From Pedobacter sp. FW305-3-2-15-E-R2A2 (GTDB lineage: Bacteria; Bacteroidota; Bacteroidia; Sphingobacteriales; Sphingobacteriaceae): a stretch of 64,000 nucleotides of DNA. The notes under the pieces were generated by a model. That model was given only the letters and a program-made list of their open reading frames with translations. It was not told the DNA's origin and searched no databases. The position numbers and the translations under genes were made by a program. The number at the start of each line of letters is the position of its first letter. Position 1 is the stretch's first letter. The stretch covers positions 7,130,001 to 7,194,000 of the forward strand of contig NZ_CP151803.1 in assembly GCF_038446955.1 (NCBI RefSeq), in the 5' to 3' direction. Of this stretch, positions 52,201 through 60,253 are shown in pieces.

Positions 52201-52203
52201 ATC

Positions 52204-52713
52204 ATGCCAGTTATATTACCAGTTAAAGATAAACATCCCAAATGGGATGAAAATTGTTTTATTGCCCCAAATGCCACTATTGTTGGCGATGTTGTGATGG
52301 GAAAAAATTGCTCCGTTTGGTTTAATGCTGTGATCAGAGGTGATGTAAATAGCATTACTATTGGTGACGACAGCAATATTCAGGATGGTGCAGTGATTCA
52401 TGCAACCTATTTAAAAGCAGCCACTGTGATTGGAAATAGGGTCTCTGTAGGGCATAATGCGATCGTTCATGGCTGTACCCTTAAAGACCATATTTTAGTT
52501 GGAATGGGGGCTATTATTATGGATAATGCAGTTGTAGAGCCGTATTGTATCATCGCTGCCGGTGCAGTGGTATTGGAGAATACCGAATGCGAAAGCGGCT
52601 ATATTTATGCGGGAACTCCTGCTAAAAAAATAAAGCCCATTACTGAGGAGCAACGGGCTTTATTAAATAAATTACCAGACAATTATATCATGTATGCTGA
52701 CTGGTTCAGATAA
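52204..52713 (+). CDS. Gamma-class carbonic anhydrase family protein
   Basis: 169 residues of left-handed beta-helix hexapeptide repeats (VVMGKNCSVWFNAVIRGDVN, then VIGNRVSVGHNAIVHGCTL). The three His ligands typical of the metal site are present (VIHAT, GHNA, VHGC). The fold matches gamma carbonic anhydrases/YrdA; carbonic anhydrase activity is not certain for such members. It follows nadB by 3 bases and probably shares its transcript. Confidence 0.92.
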   Translation: MPVILPVKDKHPKWDENCFIAPNATIVGDVVMGKNCSVWFNAVIRGDVNSITIGDDSNIQDGAVIHATYLKAATVIGNRVSVGHNAIVHGCTLKDHILVGMGAIIMDNAVVEPYCIIAAGAVVLENTECESGYIYAGTPAKKIKPITEEQRALLNKLPDNYIMYADWFR

Positions 52714-52719
52714 GTATTG

Positions 52720-54348
52720 CTATTCTTTAGGAATAGTAATTGTTTCGTTTCTTTCCCAAAGGGCTCTTATCGAGAGTTCCTTTGGTTCATTCCAAATTTT
52801 CTCCGGTTGACGGCCCTCTGACACATTTCCGGTATCCCATTTTCCATTTTTGTTGTTGTCATAAGTGATCCTTATAAAGTATTTTCCTGCTTTATAATTT
52901 GCAAATTTTGCAGTTGTATCTTTGGTAATCACCATTGTATTTACTGGGTTTTTATTGCCATCAATGATTTCAACAATATAGCTTTTGTCCTTTTCCGGAG
53001 GAATGATCTTTACGATCAGACTGCCATAATCATCCTTGCTTCCAAGCTTAAAGTCTTTTGAAAATTCCTTGTTTTTTGTATTAAATATGGCGGTAAATGC
53101 ACCAGCTCCAAACTTCATTTGGTAAGGTTTTTTTATGCGCCATGGATATTTTATATGGTAGGATAAAAAGTCTAAACTGTCTTTAACGACTGTAAAATTT
53201 GTTCTTTCTACAGAGTCTTCCAGTAATGTTATTTTGCTGGCATCGACACTTAGGACAGGAAAATTAAAAGTAAGTTTCAAAGATTTGTTTGGATTTAAAG
53301 TCCGATCTTCCAGGTTGTCGGAAGCAGATAATACCCTGTTATAGGTTTCCTTTTTTCCTCTTGTCAGTGTTGATGACTGGAGTAATTTGCCCTCTGATTT
53401 GAGGCTGACTTTAGTAGAATCAAAAGAGAGATCCGTTAGCCAGATTTTCAGGGAGTCATTATTTTTACTGAATTTTGCAAACTTTGTGGCGTCCAATGCC
53501 GCCGGTTCAACGATGGTTACTTCTGGTTTTTTTAGCTTCTGATTGAGTGCAAAACTGATGCTTCCATCTGCATTTATGCGTCGGTCAAGGATTCTGAAGA
53601 CCTTAGCATCTTCCTTGAAAACCCGCATATTTACCGTGTCTAGATTGTGCTTTAATACGATTGAATCTTTTATAAATCCAATTTCATCTGTACTTTGCTG
53701 GTAGATTTTATCGCCTCCTTTTTCTTTCAAAGCATAGATTCTGTAAGTGCCTTCTCTTAAATTATTGAGGCTATAATTACCACTACTATCTGTAAGCGTA
53801 TAGATAGAAGGTTTAGCTTTTCCGAAGATGGTATCTCTTTCTATAGGAAGAATAAATGCGACCGCTTCAATTTCAGGTTCGCCGGTGGCGGAATTGGTAA
53901 TTTTACCTTTGATGCTGAGGGAGTCTAATTTAGGTCCGGTTGAAAACACATAGGAGAAATTTTTGAGGACATTGCTTTCATTGATGTCGGCAATGGCTTT
54001 ACCAAAGTTCAGCGTATAAGTTGTATTTTTTTCCAGACTGTCTGTGAAGGATATTTCCAGTATTTTCTTTTTGGTTTTCAGCGTTGGCGCAATTTTCAAT
54101 TCCGGAGAAATTGAAAACTCTTTGAACTCATTCTGAAGCTTAAAGTACTCGTCGAATTCTATAGTAATTTTTTTCGCCTTAAAATTTGTCGTTAAATTTT
54201 TTGGCTCCATTTTTAAAACCTTCGGTGGAGTCGTATCACGAGGTCCGCCCTGGGGTTGTTGGATGCTTGCACAGCTATAAATCAGCGAAGTTAGCAGCAG
54301 GAGGGATGCAAAAAGCCGGAAGTTGGATACATTGCTATTTTTGGCCAT
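52720..54348 (-). CDS. Lipoprotein with Big_5 Ig-like domain
   Basis: 542 residues. A lipoprotein signal ends in LIYSC (Cys near residue 26). Then QPQGGPRDTTPPKVLKMEPK introduces a Big_5 (Ig-like) domain to about residue 135. A CarboxypepD_reg-like stretch (KITNSATGEPEIEAVAFILP and SSGNYSLNNLREGTYRIYAL) and further beta domains follow. In Bacteroidota such PKNxxTNF-type lipoproteins are widespread; their role on the outer membrane is unknown. It converges on the gamma-CA gene with 6 bp between. Confidence 0.85.
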   Translation of the reverse strand: MAKNSNVSNFRLFASLLLLTSLIYSCASIQQPQGGPRDTTPPKVLKMEPKNLTTNFKAKKITIEFDEYFKLQNEFKEFSISPELKIAPTLKTKKKILEISFTDSLEKNTTYTLNFGKAIADINESNVLKNFSYVFSTGPKLDSLSIKGKITNSATGEPEIEAVAFILPIERDTIFGKAKPSIYTLTDSSGNYSLNNLREGTYRIYALKEKGGDKIYQQSTDEIGFIKDSIVLKHNLDTVNMRVFKEDAKVFRILDRRINADGSISFALNQKLKKPEVTIVEPAALDATKFAKFSKNNDSLKIWLTDLSFDSTKVSLKSEGKLLQSSTLTRGKKETYNRVLSASDNLEDRTLNPNKSLKLTFNFPVLSVDASKITLLEDSVERTNFTVVKDSLDFLSYHIKYPWRIKKPYQMKFGAGAFTAIFNTKNKEFSKDFKLGSKDDYGSLIVKIIPPEKDKSYIVEIIDGNKNPVNTMVITKDTTAKFANYKAGKYFIRITYDNNKNGKWDTGNVSEGRQPEKIWNEPKELSIRALWERNETITIPKE

Positions 54349-54420
54349 TTATATGCGTTGTGTTTAATTTATTACTGTTTTTAATGGATAGCATTAAAAT
54401 TTTTTAAAACTCTCTTATAT

Positions 54421-54476
54421 CTCATTTAAATGAGTCAGGTTAAAACGATAAAGATTACGAATTAACTGACTCATTT
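54421..54476 (-). terminator. Hairpin downstream of mnmG (possible terminator), with a perfect 14-bp palindrome
   Basis: AAATGAGTCAG (54428-54438) pairs with CTGACTCATTT (54466-54476), 15 bases after the mnmG stop codon. The outer part also forms the perfect palindrome CTCATTTAAATGAG (54421-54434). The T-run is weak, so termination is uncertain. Confidence 0.4.
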
Positions 54477-54491
54477 TCAATATATTATGCT

Positions 54492-56354
54492 TTACTTACT
54501 GATATGAACCATTAAAACGGAGATATCAGAAGGAGAAACACCTGAAATTCTCGATGCCTGCCCTAAAGTTCTTGGCTTGATCTTCAGCAACTTCTCTCTG
54601 GCTTCCTTTGATAAAGATACCAATTGGGAATAATCAAAATTTGGATTGATGTCTTTATCTTCCATCTTCTGCATTTTATTTACAATCTCTTGTTCTTTCT
54701 CAAAATAGCTTTCGTATTTGATTTTGATCTCTGCCTGTTCTACTGTTTCCTGATCAAAAGGGCTGAGGTATTCTCTGAAGCTTTGACTGATTTCTCTGAT
54801 GTCTTCAATACCCACCTGAGGGCGGCTTAACAGGCTGAATATTTTTACATTTTGATTCAGGGTACTTGTACCCAATTCTTCCAGCTTCTGATTTGCCTCT
54901 GTCATTTCAATGCCTTGTTTCTTTGCAAAGGCCACAATGGCATCTGAGTTGGCTACCTTTTGTTTTACAATGTCTAAGCGTTCATCACTGATCAGACCTA
55001 ACTCGTGGCCGATAGGGGAGAGACGGATGTCTGCATTATCCTGACGGAGCAATAGCCTGTGCTCTGCTCTTGAAGTAAACATGCGATAAGGCTCTTCTGT
55101 TCCTTTAGTTACCAGATCATCTATTAATACCCCAATATAAGACTCGGAGCGTTTCATAATCAGCTCATGGAGTTCATTTACCTTCTGATGGGCATTGATT
55201 CCGGCTATAAAGCCCTGACTAGCAGCCTCTTCGTATCCCGTTGTTCCATTGATTTGCCCAGCAAAGAACAGATTGCTGATTAATTTTGTTTCCAGGGTTA
55301 ATCCAAGCTGGGTAGGTGGAAAATAATCGTATTCTATGGCATATCCAGGACGGAACATTTTTGCATTTTCAAATCCGGGGATCTGAGTTAAGGCCCTGTA
55401 TTGAACATCTTCCGGAAGTGAGGTAGAGAAACCATTTACATAGATCTCACAGGTATTCCATCCTTCAGGTTCTACGAAAATCTGGTGTCTTTCCCGTTCT
55501 GCAAAGCGATTGATTTTATCTTCAATAGAAGGGCAATATCTTGGTCCCAGTCCTTTGATCCTTCCAGTGAACATGGGAGATTTTTCAAATCCTTCCTTCA
55601 GTGTTTCGTGAACTTCTGCATTGGTATAGGTAATCCAGCAACACCGTTGTTCTGTTGGCCGGGTTACATTGGTATAAGAGAAACGGCCAGGATTTTCATC
55701 ACCCCATTGTTCTTCCATTAAAGAATAATTTAGAGACCTTCCGTCTACGCGGGGTGGGGTGCCCGTTTTCATTCTGCCGGCTTCAAATCCCAGTTCGGTT
55801 AATTGTTCTGTAATTCCTGTGGCAGCTCTTTCTGCAGTTCTGCCTCCTCCAAACTTCTTCTCTCCGATATGGATCAAACCGTTTAAGAAGGTGCCATTGG
55901 TCAGGACAACGGACTTGCCTTTGATCTCAATTCCCAGGGAGGTTTTTACACCAACGACAGTATTGTTTTTGATCACAAGGCTACTCACCATATCTTGCCA
56001 AAAGTCTACATTTGGAGTACGCTCCAATGCAAGTCTCCATTCTTCGGCAAATCTTTTTCTGTCGTTCTGTGCTCTTGGGCTCCACATCGCCGGACCCTTA
56101 GACAGGTTGAGCATCCTGAATTGTAAGGTGGTTTTGTCGCTGATGATTCCGGAGTATCCGCCCATCGCGTCAATTTCTCTTACAATCTGACCTTTTGCTA
56201 CACCGCCCATGGCAGGGTTGCAACTCATCTGTGCAATGGTTTCCATATTCATGGTGATCAACAAAACCGAGGATCCCAGATTTGCAGCAGCAGCAGCAGC
56301 TTCACATCCGGCATGCCCTGCACCTACAACTATAACATCATATTCTTTAAACAT
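54492..56354 (-). CDS. mnmG: tRNA uridine-5-carboxymethylaminomethyl modification enzyme MnmG (GidA)
   Basis: 620 residues. FAD motif VVVGAGHAGCEAAAAAANLG at the N-terminus, CNPAMGGVAKGQIVREIDAM, RAQNDRKRFAEEWRLALE, KTGTPPRVDGRSL, GQINGTTGYEEAASQGFIAG and the C-terminal helical domain (YSQLVSLSKEAREKLLKIKP) are all present. With MnmE it modifies wobble U34 of tRNAs. Two parS-like palindromes lie 31 and 74 bp upstream, a position known for mnmG near replication origins in several bacteria. Confidence 0.97.
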   Translation of the reverse strand: MFKEYDVIVVGAGHAGCEAAAAAANLGSSVLLITMNMETIAQMSCNPAMGGVAKGQIVREIDAMGGYSGIISDKTTLQFRMLNLSKGPAMWSPRAQNDRKRFAEEWRLALERTPNVDFWQDMVSSLVIKNNTVVGVKTSLGIEIKGKSVVLTNGTFLNGLIHIGEKKFGGGRTAERAATGITEQLTELGFEAGRMKTGTPPRVDGRSLNYSLMEEQWGDENPGRFSYTNVTRPTEQRCCWITYTNAEVHETLKEGFEKSPMFTGRIKGLGPRYCPSIEDKINRFAERERHQIFVEPEGWNTCEIYVNGFSTSLPEDVQYRALTQIPGFENAKMFRPGYAIEYDYFPPTQLGLTLETKLISNLFFAGQINGTTGYEEAASQGFIAGINAHQKVNELHELIMKRSESYIGVLIDDLVTKGTEEPYRMFTSRAEHRLLLRQDNADIRLSPIGHELGLISDERLDIVKQKVANSDAIVAFAKKQGIEMTEANQKLEELGTSTLNQNVKIFSLLSRPQVGIEDIREISQSFREYLSPFDQETVEQAEIKIKYESYFEKEQEIVNKMQKMEDKDINPNFDYSQLVSLSKEAREKLLKIKPRTLGQASRISGVSPSDISVLMVHISK

Positions 56355-56384
56355 TACCTGTGTTTTTTATATCTCTTACATCTA

Positions 56385-56400
56385 TGTTCCACGTGGAACG
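56385..56400. promoter_or_regulatory. parS-like site 1 (ParB binding)
   Basis: TGTTCCACGTGGAACG contains the perfect 14-bp palindrome GTTCCACGTGGAAC and matches the parS consensus TGTTNCACGTGAAACA at nearly all positions. Confidence 0.8.
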
Positions 56401-56427
56401 CAATACGTCGACTCTGTTAAACTCGAT

Positions 56428-56443
56428 TGTTTCACGTGGAACA
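56428..56443. promoter_or_regulatory. parS-like site 2 (ParB binding)
   Basis: TGTTTCACGTGGAACA differs from the TGTTTCACGTGAAACA consensus at one base. Its centre is 43 bp from that of site 1. Confidence 0.85.
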
Positions 56444-56484
56444 ATAGTCAAATTTAATCAATTAATAGGGGAGAAGCGCTAATT

Positions 56485-56697
56485 TCAATCCCTTTTAATT
56501 TGTTGTTTTATTTCAATTGAACGTTTAAAAAAACGTTCTGTTATTCTTTGATCATGATGTTCCAAAATTCCTTGAACTATCTTTTGTTTTTCTCTTTCCC
56601 TTGATTTAAATACCGCTACTTTAAGCGGGATGCAAATGGAGTGCTTAACTTTTTCTATTCTATCACTGAAACGTTGAATAATTAAACTTTCCTGCAT
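56485..56697 (-). CDS. Possible small basic protein upstream of mnmG
   Basis: A 70-residue frame with ATG start (SLIIQRFSDRIEKVKHSICI, then KSREREKQKIVQGILEHHDQ). It is predicted mostly helical and charged. I know no family. It sits between the parS sites and a 430-bp gap with no ORF. It could be a real small gene or a chance frame; its amino-acid mix is compatible with a real protein. Confidence 0.4.
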   Translation of the reverse strand: MQESLIIQRFSDRIEKVKHSICIPLKVAVFKSREREKQKIVQGILEHHDQRITERFFKRSIEIKQQIKRD

Positions 56698-57063
56698 CGG
56701 GATAAATCATCAATTCTTTTTAATCTTTTATTTAACACAGTTAATTTCTTCTGCGCGTTTTATTCAGCTATAGCATATCTCGAAAGCGAATTGTAATTAA
56801 GTATTGTTTTTGAACAGCCAGGCTGCTGGGCTTTAAATGACATCAGCTTTTATCCTGTTCTTGCATTTTACCATTGTCTTTCTTTTATTAAAGATGTTTT
56901 GTTTTCTGAATTGATCAGCGCAGGAATGATGGATATTAAATTTCATTCCTTCATCTTCGTTAATTTTTTATTTTCTGTACTTTAGAAAAGAGAAGAGGGG
57001 GGATGCTTTTAGTTTTGAAAGCGGAGACCAGGCCAGCGTTTTGAATATTGATTTTCTTTTATT
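56698..57063. other. Gene-free stretch
   Basis: About 366 bp without a convincing ORF, tRNA or repeat. The sequence is AT-rich with T-runs. I see no DnaA box of the TTATNCACA type. Only the ABC-F terminator beyond it is recognisable. Confidence 0.6.
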
Positions 57064-57117
57064 AAAAGCTGCCAGGGAGTCTTTCATTTTTTATGAATTA
57101 TATGCTCTGGCAGCTTT
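57064..57117 (-). terminator. Terminator of the ABC-F gene
   Basis: An 11-bp stem AAAGCTGCCAG/CTGGCAGCTTT with a 31-nt loop, 13 bases after the stop codon; a short T-rich stretch follows on the minus strand. Confidence 0.75.
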
Positions 57118-57129
57118 AAAAAGGTGGTG

Positions 57130-58989
57130 TTATTTTTCAGATAATTCCAACCAACGTTCGGTTACCTTTTCTAATTCTTCATTTAGTACCTCGATCTTTT
57201 TTGATACTTCCTGAATGCCTAAATAGTTTGCGCTATCAATGGTTAACAAAGAAGTAGACAGATCCTGGATTTCTGATTCTAATTCGGAAATCTTTGCTTC
57301 TGAATCTTCTAATTCTTTCTGCTCTTTAAAGCTTAATTTCTTAGTCGTGCTCTGTGTATTTTGAACCGGAACTTCTTTAGCTTTTACAGCACTTTTTTCT
57401 TTTTGTGTTTCTAAGCTAATGCGGTACTCGGAATAGTTTCCATTATAAATTGCAACATCACCATTTCCTTCCATGATGAATAATTGCTCGCTCATTTTAT
57501 CGAGTAAATACCTATCGTGAGAAACCAGGATTAATACACCCGGGAAGTTTTCCAGGAATTCTTCCAGAACATTTAGCGTATCAATATCAAGATCATTTGT
57601 TGGCTCATCCAGAATTAAAAAATTAGGATTTTGCATCAAAACTTTCATGAGGTGCAATCTCTTTTTTTCGCCTCCACTTAATTTCTCTACCATGCCATGT
57701 TGCTTCTTGGGAGGGAAGAGGAATAAGGTTAATAATTGAGATGCAGAAATGGTTTGACCGTCTGCCATTTTAATATATTCGGCATCAGACTTCACAATAT
57801 CAATTACTCTTTCTTTTTCATTGAATGCCAGACCGCCTTGTTTATAATAACCATAAACAGTCGTTTCGCCCGTGCTTACTTTTCCTTTTTCCGGAGTTAA
57901 GAAACCGGTAATGATATTGAGTAAAGTAGACTTTCCTGTTCCGTTTTTACCGGCTAGTCCTATTCTATCTGCACGTTTAAAAGTATAAGAGAAGTCATTA
58001 ATGATATTTTTATCATCAAAAGATTGTCCGATATGGTCCAGCTCTAATATTTTATTTCCCTGACGGGACATTTTAACATTCAACGTAACACTCTGGTTGT
58101 CAGACCGTTGTTTTGTTTTGCTCTCTAAGTCATAGAAAGCATCAATTCTAGACTGAGATTTCGTCGTCCGGGCAGCCGGCATTCTTCTCATCCATTCCAA
58201 TTCCTTTTTCAGGAGATTTTTATTCTTCTGAAAGGTACTTTCATCTGCTGCTTCACGCTCAGATTTCTTTTCCAGGAAGTAAGCATAATTGCCATTATAG
58301 TTGTAAATCTTTCCCCTGTCCAGCTCGACGATGGTGTTGCAGACATTGTCAAGGAAATAGCGATCGTGTGTAACTAATAATATAGTTTTATTGCCCGAAG
58401 TAAGGAGTTTTTCCAGCCATTCGATGGTATCAATGTCCAGGTGATTGGTTGGCTCATCTAATACATAGATTTCAGGATCCTCTATAAGCAATTTAGCGAG
58501 CGCCAGGCGCTTCTTCTGCCCACCGGAGAGGGTAGAGATCTTTTGCTGAAGATGATTGATCCCCATGCGGCTTAAAATCGTTTTTATTTCGTGCTCATAT
58601 TCCCAGGCATTGTGCTCGCTGAGTTCTTCATATAAACGATTTAATGTTTTCTCATCCGGATTCGGATCTTCAATCAGCTCTTCATACTCTTTGATCAGCT
58701 GTTGCTGCTTATTTTCAAGAGAAAAGATGAAATCGCTTATCGAATAACCATCCGGAAATGAAGGCTCCTGATCCAGGAAGCCAATCTTAACGGATTTGTT
58801 CTTTACGATTTTGCCTTCTAATGGAGAAAACCTTTCTGCAAGTAATTTCAATAAGGTGCTTTTTCCTGCACCATTTATACCAACCAACGCTACGCGTTGT
58901 CCGGGTTGAATCCCCAGGGTTAAATTTTTAAATAGCCATTCGTCATGGTAGGCATGGCCTAAGTTTTCCGCTGCAATTAGTGTGCTCAA
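57130..58989 (-). CDS. ABC-F family ATPase (Uup-like)
   Basis: 619 residues with two ABC domains and no membrane part. Domain 1: Walker A GINGAGKSTLLK near 36, signature LSGGQKKRLALAK, Walker B YVLDEPTNHLDI. Domain 2: Walker A GKNGTGKSTLLN near 339, LSGGEKKRLHLMK, LILDEPTNDLDI. A C-terminal coiled coil (about 545-619) is typical of Uup. ABC-F proteins act on ribosomes (Uup possibly also on DNA precise excision). A TACTTTTG box at 59028-59035 on the minus strand is a candidate promoter. Confidence 0.93.
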   Translation of the reverse strand: MSTLIAAENLGHAYHDEWLFKNLTLGIQPGQRVALVGINGAGKSTLLKLLAERFSPLEGKIVKNKSVKIGFLDQEPSFPDGYSISDFIFSLENKQQQLIKEYEELIEDPNPDEKTLNRLYEELSEHNAWEYEHEIKTILSRMGINHLQQKISTLSGGQKKRLALAKLLIEDPEIYVLDEPTNHLDIDTIEWLEKLLTSGNKTILLVTHDRYFLDNVCNTIVELDRGKIYNYNGNYAYFLEKKSEREAADESTFQKNKNLLKKELEWMRRMPAARTTKSQSRIDAFYDLESKTKQRSDNQSVTLNVKMSRQGNKILELDHIGQSFDDKNIINDFSYTFKRADRIGLAGKNGTGKSTLLNIITGFLTPEKGKVSTGETTVYGYYKQGGLAFNEKERVIDIVKSDAEYIKMADGQTISASQLLTLFLFPPKKQHGMVEKLSGGEKKRLHLMKVLMQNPNFLILDEPTNDLDIDTLNVLEEFLENFPGVLILVSHDRYLLDKMSEQLFIMEGNGDVAIYNGNYSEYRISLETQKEKSAVKAKEVPVQNTQSTTKKLSFKEQKELEDSEAKISELESEIQDLSTSLLTIDSANYLGIQEVSKKIEVLNEELEKVTERWLELSEK

Positions 58990-59027
58990 AGTCTGTGTTT
59001 AACGATATTTTAGATAAGAAATTATTG

Positions 59028-59035
59028 CAAAAGTA
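59028..59035 (-). promoter_or_regulatory. Candidate -7 promoter box of the ABC-F gene
   Basis: TACTTTTG on the minus strand, 38 bases before the ABC-F start codon. Confidence 0.4.
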
Positions 59036-59112
59036 AGCAATAATTCTTTGGTATATAGTTGAGCCTATTGAACATGTAGGTATTTTGTTGAGGAAACTAA
59101 AGGGGCATTGCT

Positions 59113-59256
59113 GTGGTAGTGTTGTGAAGCTGGTCGACTCTTCTTCATGTTTTGATCGACTCTTCTTTGAGTCGGAGTCGAAGAAGACCTGCAAAGACTT
59201 CGCACCATATTTGGCCAGAACCTATAGAACGATACAACTCAACCATAACACTACCA
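59113..59256. repeat. Foldback element 1 in the ABC-F/ybeY gap
   Basis: The ends TGGTAGTGTTGTG (59114-59126) and CATAACACTACCA (59244-59256) are inverted repeats matching at 12 of 13 positions. Inside, the direct repeat TCGACTCTTCTT occurs at 59134-59145 and 59156-59167, with inverted GAGTCG copies after it. ORFs crossing it look like chance frames. It could be a small non-autonomous mobile element or an RNA gene. Confidence 0.5.
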
Positions 59257-59268
59257 CGGCAGTACCCT

Positions 59269-59408
59269 CCTTCGACTACAACAGTTATCTGGAGCGGGTC
59301 TGGAACGTACCATGAACGTACCAGGAACGTCTTTTCGACCTGAAAGACGTTCCTGGTACGCTTCAGCCCTGTCTTTAGGATGTTTCAGGTAACTGTTGTA
59401 GTCGAAGG
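59269..59408. repeat. Foldback element 2 in the ABC-F/ybeY gap: two nested perfect inverted repeats
   Basis: Outer arms of 19 bp, perfect: CCTTCGACTACAACAGTTA (59269-59287) and its complement (59390-59408), extended inside by further pairs with G-U. Inner arms of 17 bp, perfect: GTACCAGGAACGTCTTT (59318-59334) and its complement (59343-59359) around an 8-nt loop. GAACGTACCA is also directly repeated at 59303 and 59314. No gene is present. Same size class as element 1 (140 vs 144 bp) and only 12 bp from it. Confidence 0.65.
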
Positions 59409-59503
59409 AAGATTAAAGGAAGAAACTTAAGGTAATATGCGGTGATTTTTTACCAAAGGATTTGGAGAGAAATAATTGATCAATAGGGGATATACAAAGC
59501 ACA

Positions 59504-59623
59504 TTATTTAATGGCATGTACTATAGTCGCTATTCTCTCGGCAGATTTTTTTCCGAATTTTGTTCCTGTAAGGATGACCACCGCTACAGCGGCAATCATA
59601 AATTTTTTTAGCGCAGTTTTCAT
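59504..59623 (-). CDS. Possible 39-residue peptide with membrane/signal-like segment
   Basis: A 39-codon frame starting ATG at 59623: MKTALKKFMIAAVAVVILTG, then TKFGKKSAERIATIVHAIK. A basic start, a 12-residue hydrophobic core and a basic amphipathic tail make it look like a true short exported or membrane peptide. It stands alone in the 800-bp gap between the foldback elements and ybeY. Chance is not excluded. Confidence 0.35.
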   Translation of the reverse strand: MKTALKKFMIAAVAVVILTGTKFGKKSAERIATIVHAIK

Positions 59624-59802
59624 GATATCCGGTTTTAGATGAAAGATTTAACCATAAGACGTCATTTTTAGAAAAACGTTTCAAATTATCTCATTCATTA
59701 GACCATCAGGTATTTAATTTAGACAAACTGGCCTTATCGTTCTATCAACGCCTAAAAAAGATGGAGGACTCTGCGCAATAGTAGTAACAGCAGGAGGAGC
59801 GG

Positions 59803-60243
59803 CTATCCCTGCTGGATTTTTAAGGTTGCCAGATAATAATCTTCTTTCTCCGTCATCAGTGTTTTTGCCGCTTTGCCTTTGTCTTTATAGCCCAGCAGGT
59901 GCAGGGTCCCATGCGCCATTACGCGGCACAATTCGTCGGCAACGGTATGCTTGAATTCTTTGGCATTTTCCTGAATCCGCTCCAGACTGATGAAAATATC
60001 ACCAACAATCATTTTAAGCGCTTCTGAGTTATCAAAAGTAATGACGTCGGTATAAGTGTCATGATTCAGGTATTGTTGGTTTATACGCAGTAAATATTCG
60101 TCTGAGCATAAAATAAAGTTCAACTCCTGTAATGCATATCCTTCTTCTTCTATCACAGACTTGATCCAGGCCTTAAGAAGTGTTTTCTTTTTAAGGGTAT
60201 AACTAAGGTCTTCGGTGAAAAAGTGGATTGCAGGTTTACTCAT
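59803..60243 (-). CDS. ybeY: rRNA maturation RNase YbeY, with altered third metal ligand
   Basis: 146 residues. The UPF0054 signature appears as ADELCRVMAHGTLHLLGYKD near residues 103-122: the first two His ligands (HGTLH) are present, but the third position, usually His in GYDH, is Asp here (GYKD). I believe this form is common in Bacteroidota. DVITFDNSEALKMIVGDIFI also fits. YbeY helps 16S rRNA 3' end processing and ribosome quality control. It lies 10 bp after the DUF4175 gene. Confidence 0.93.
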   Translation of the reverse strand: MSKPAIHFFTEDLSYTLKKKTLLKAWIKSVIEEEGYALQELNFILCSDEYLLRINQQYLNHDTYTDVITFDNSEALKMIVGDIFISLERIQENAKEFKHTVADELCRVMAHGTLHLLGYKDKGKAAKTLMTEKEDYYLATLKIQQG

Positions 60244-60253
60244 GTTTCTGAAA

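Noticed and set aside
56355..57129. Replication origin in the mnmG upstream gap itself
   Set aside because: Apart from the parS sites I find no DnaA box of TTATNCACA type in this stretch; the nadA/nadB gap is a better candidate.
59085..59343. Two overlapping open frames of 63-83 aa on each strand in the foldback region
   Set aside because: They run through the inverted repeats, have unlikely composition, and are better explained by the repeat structure.
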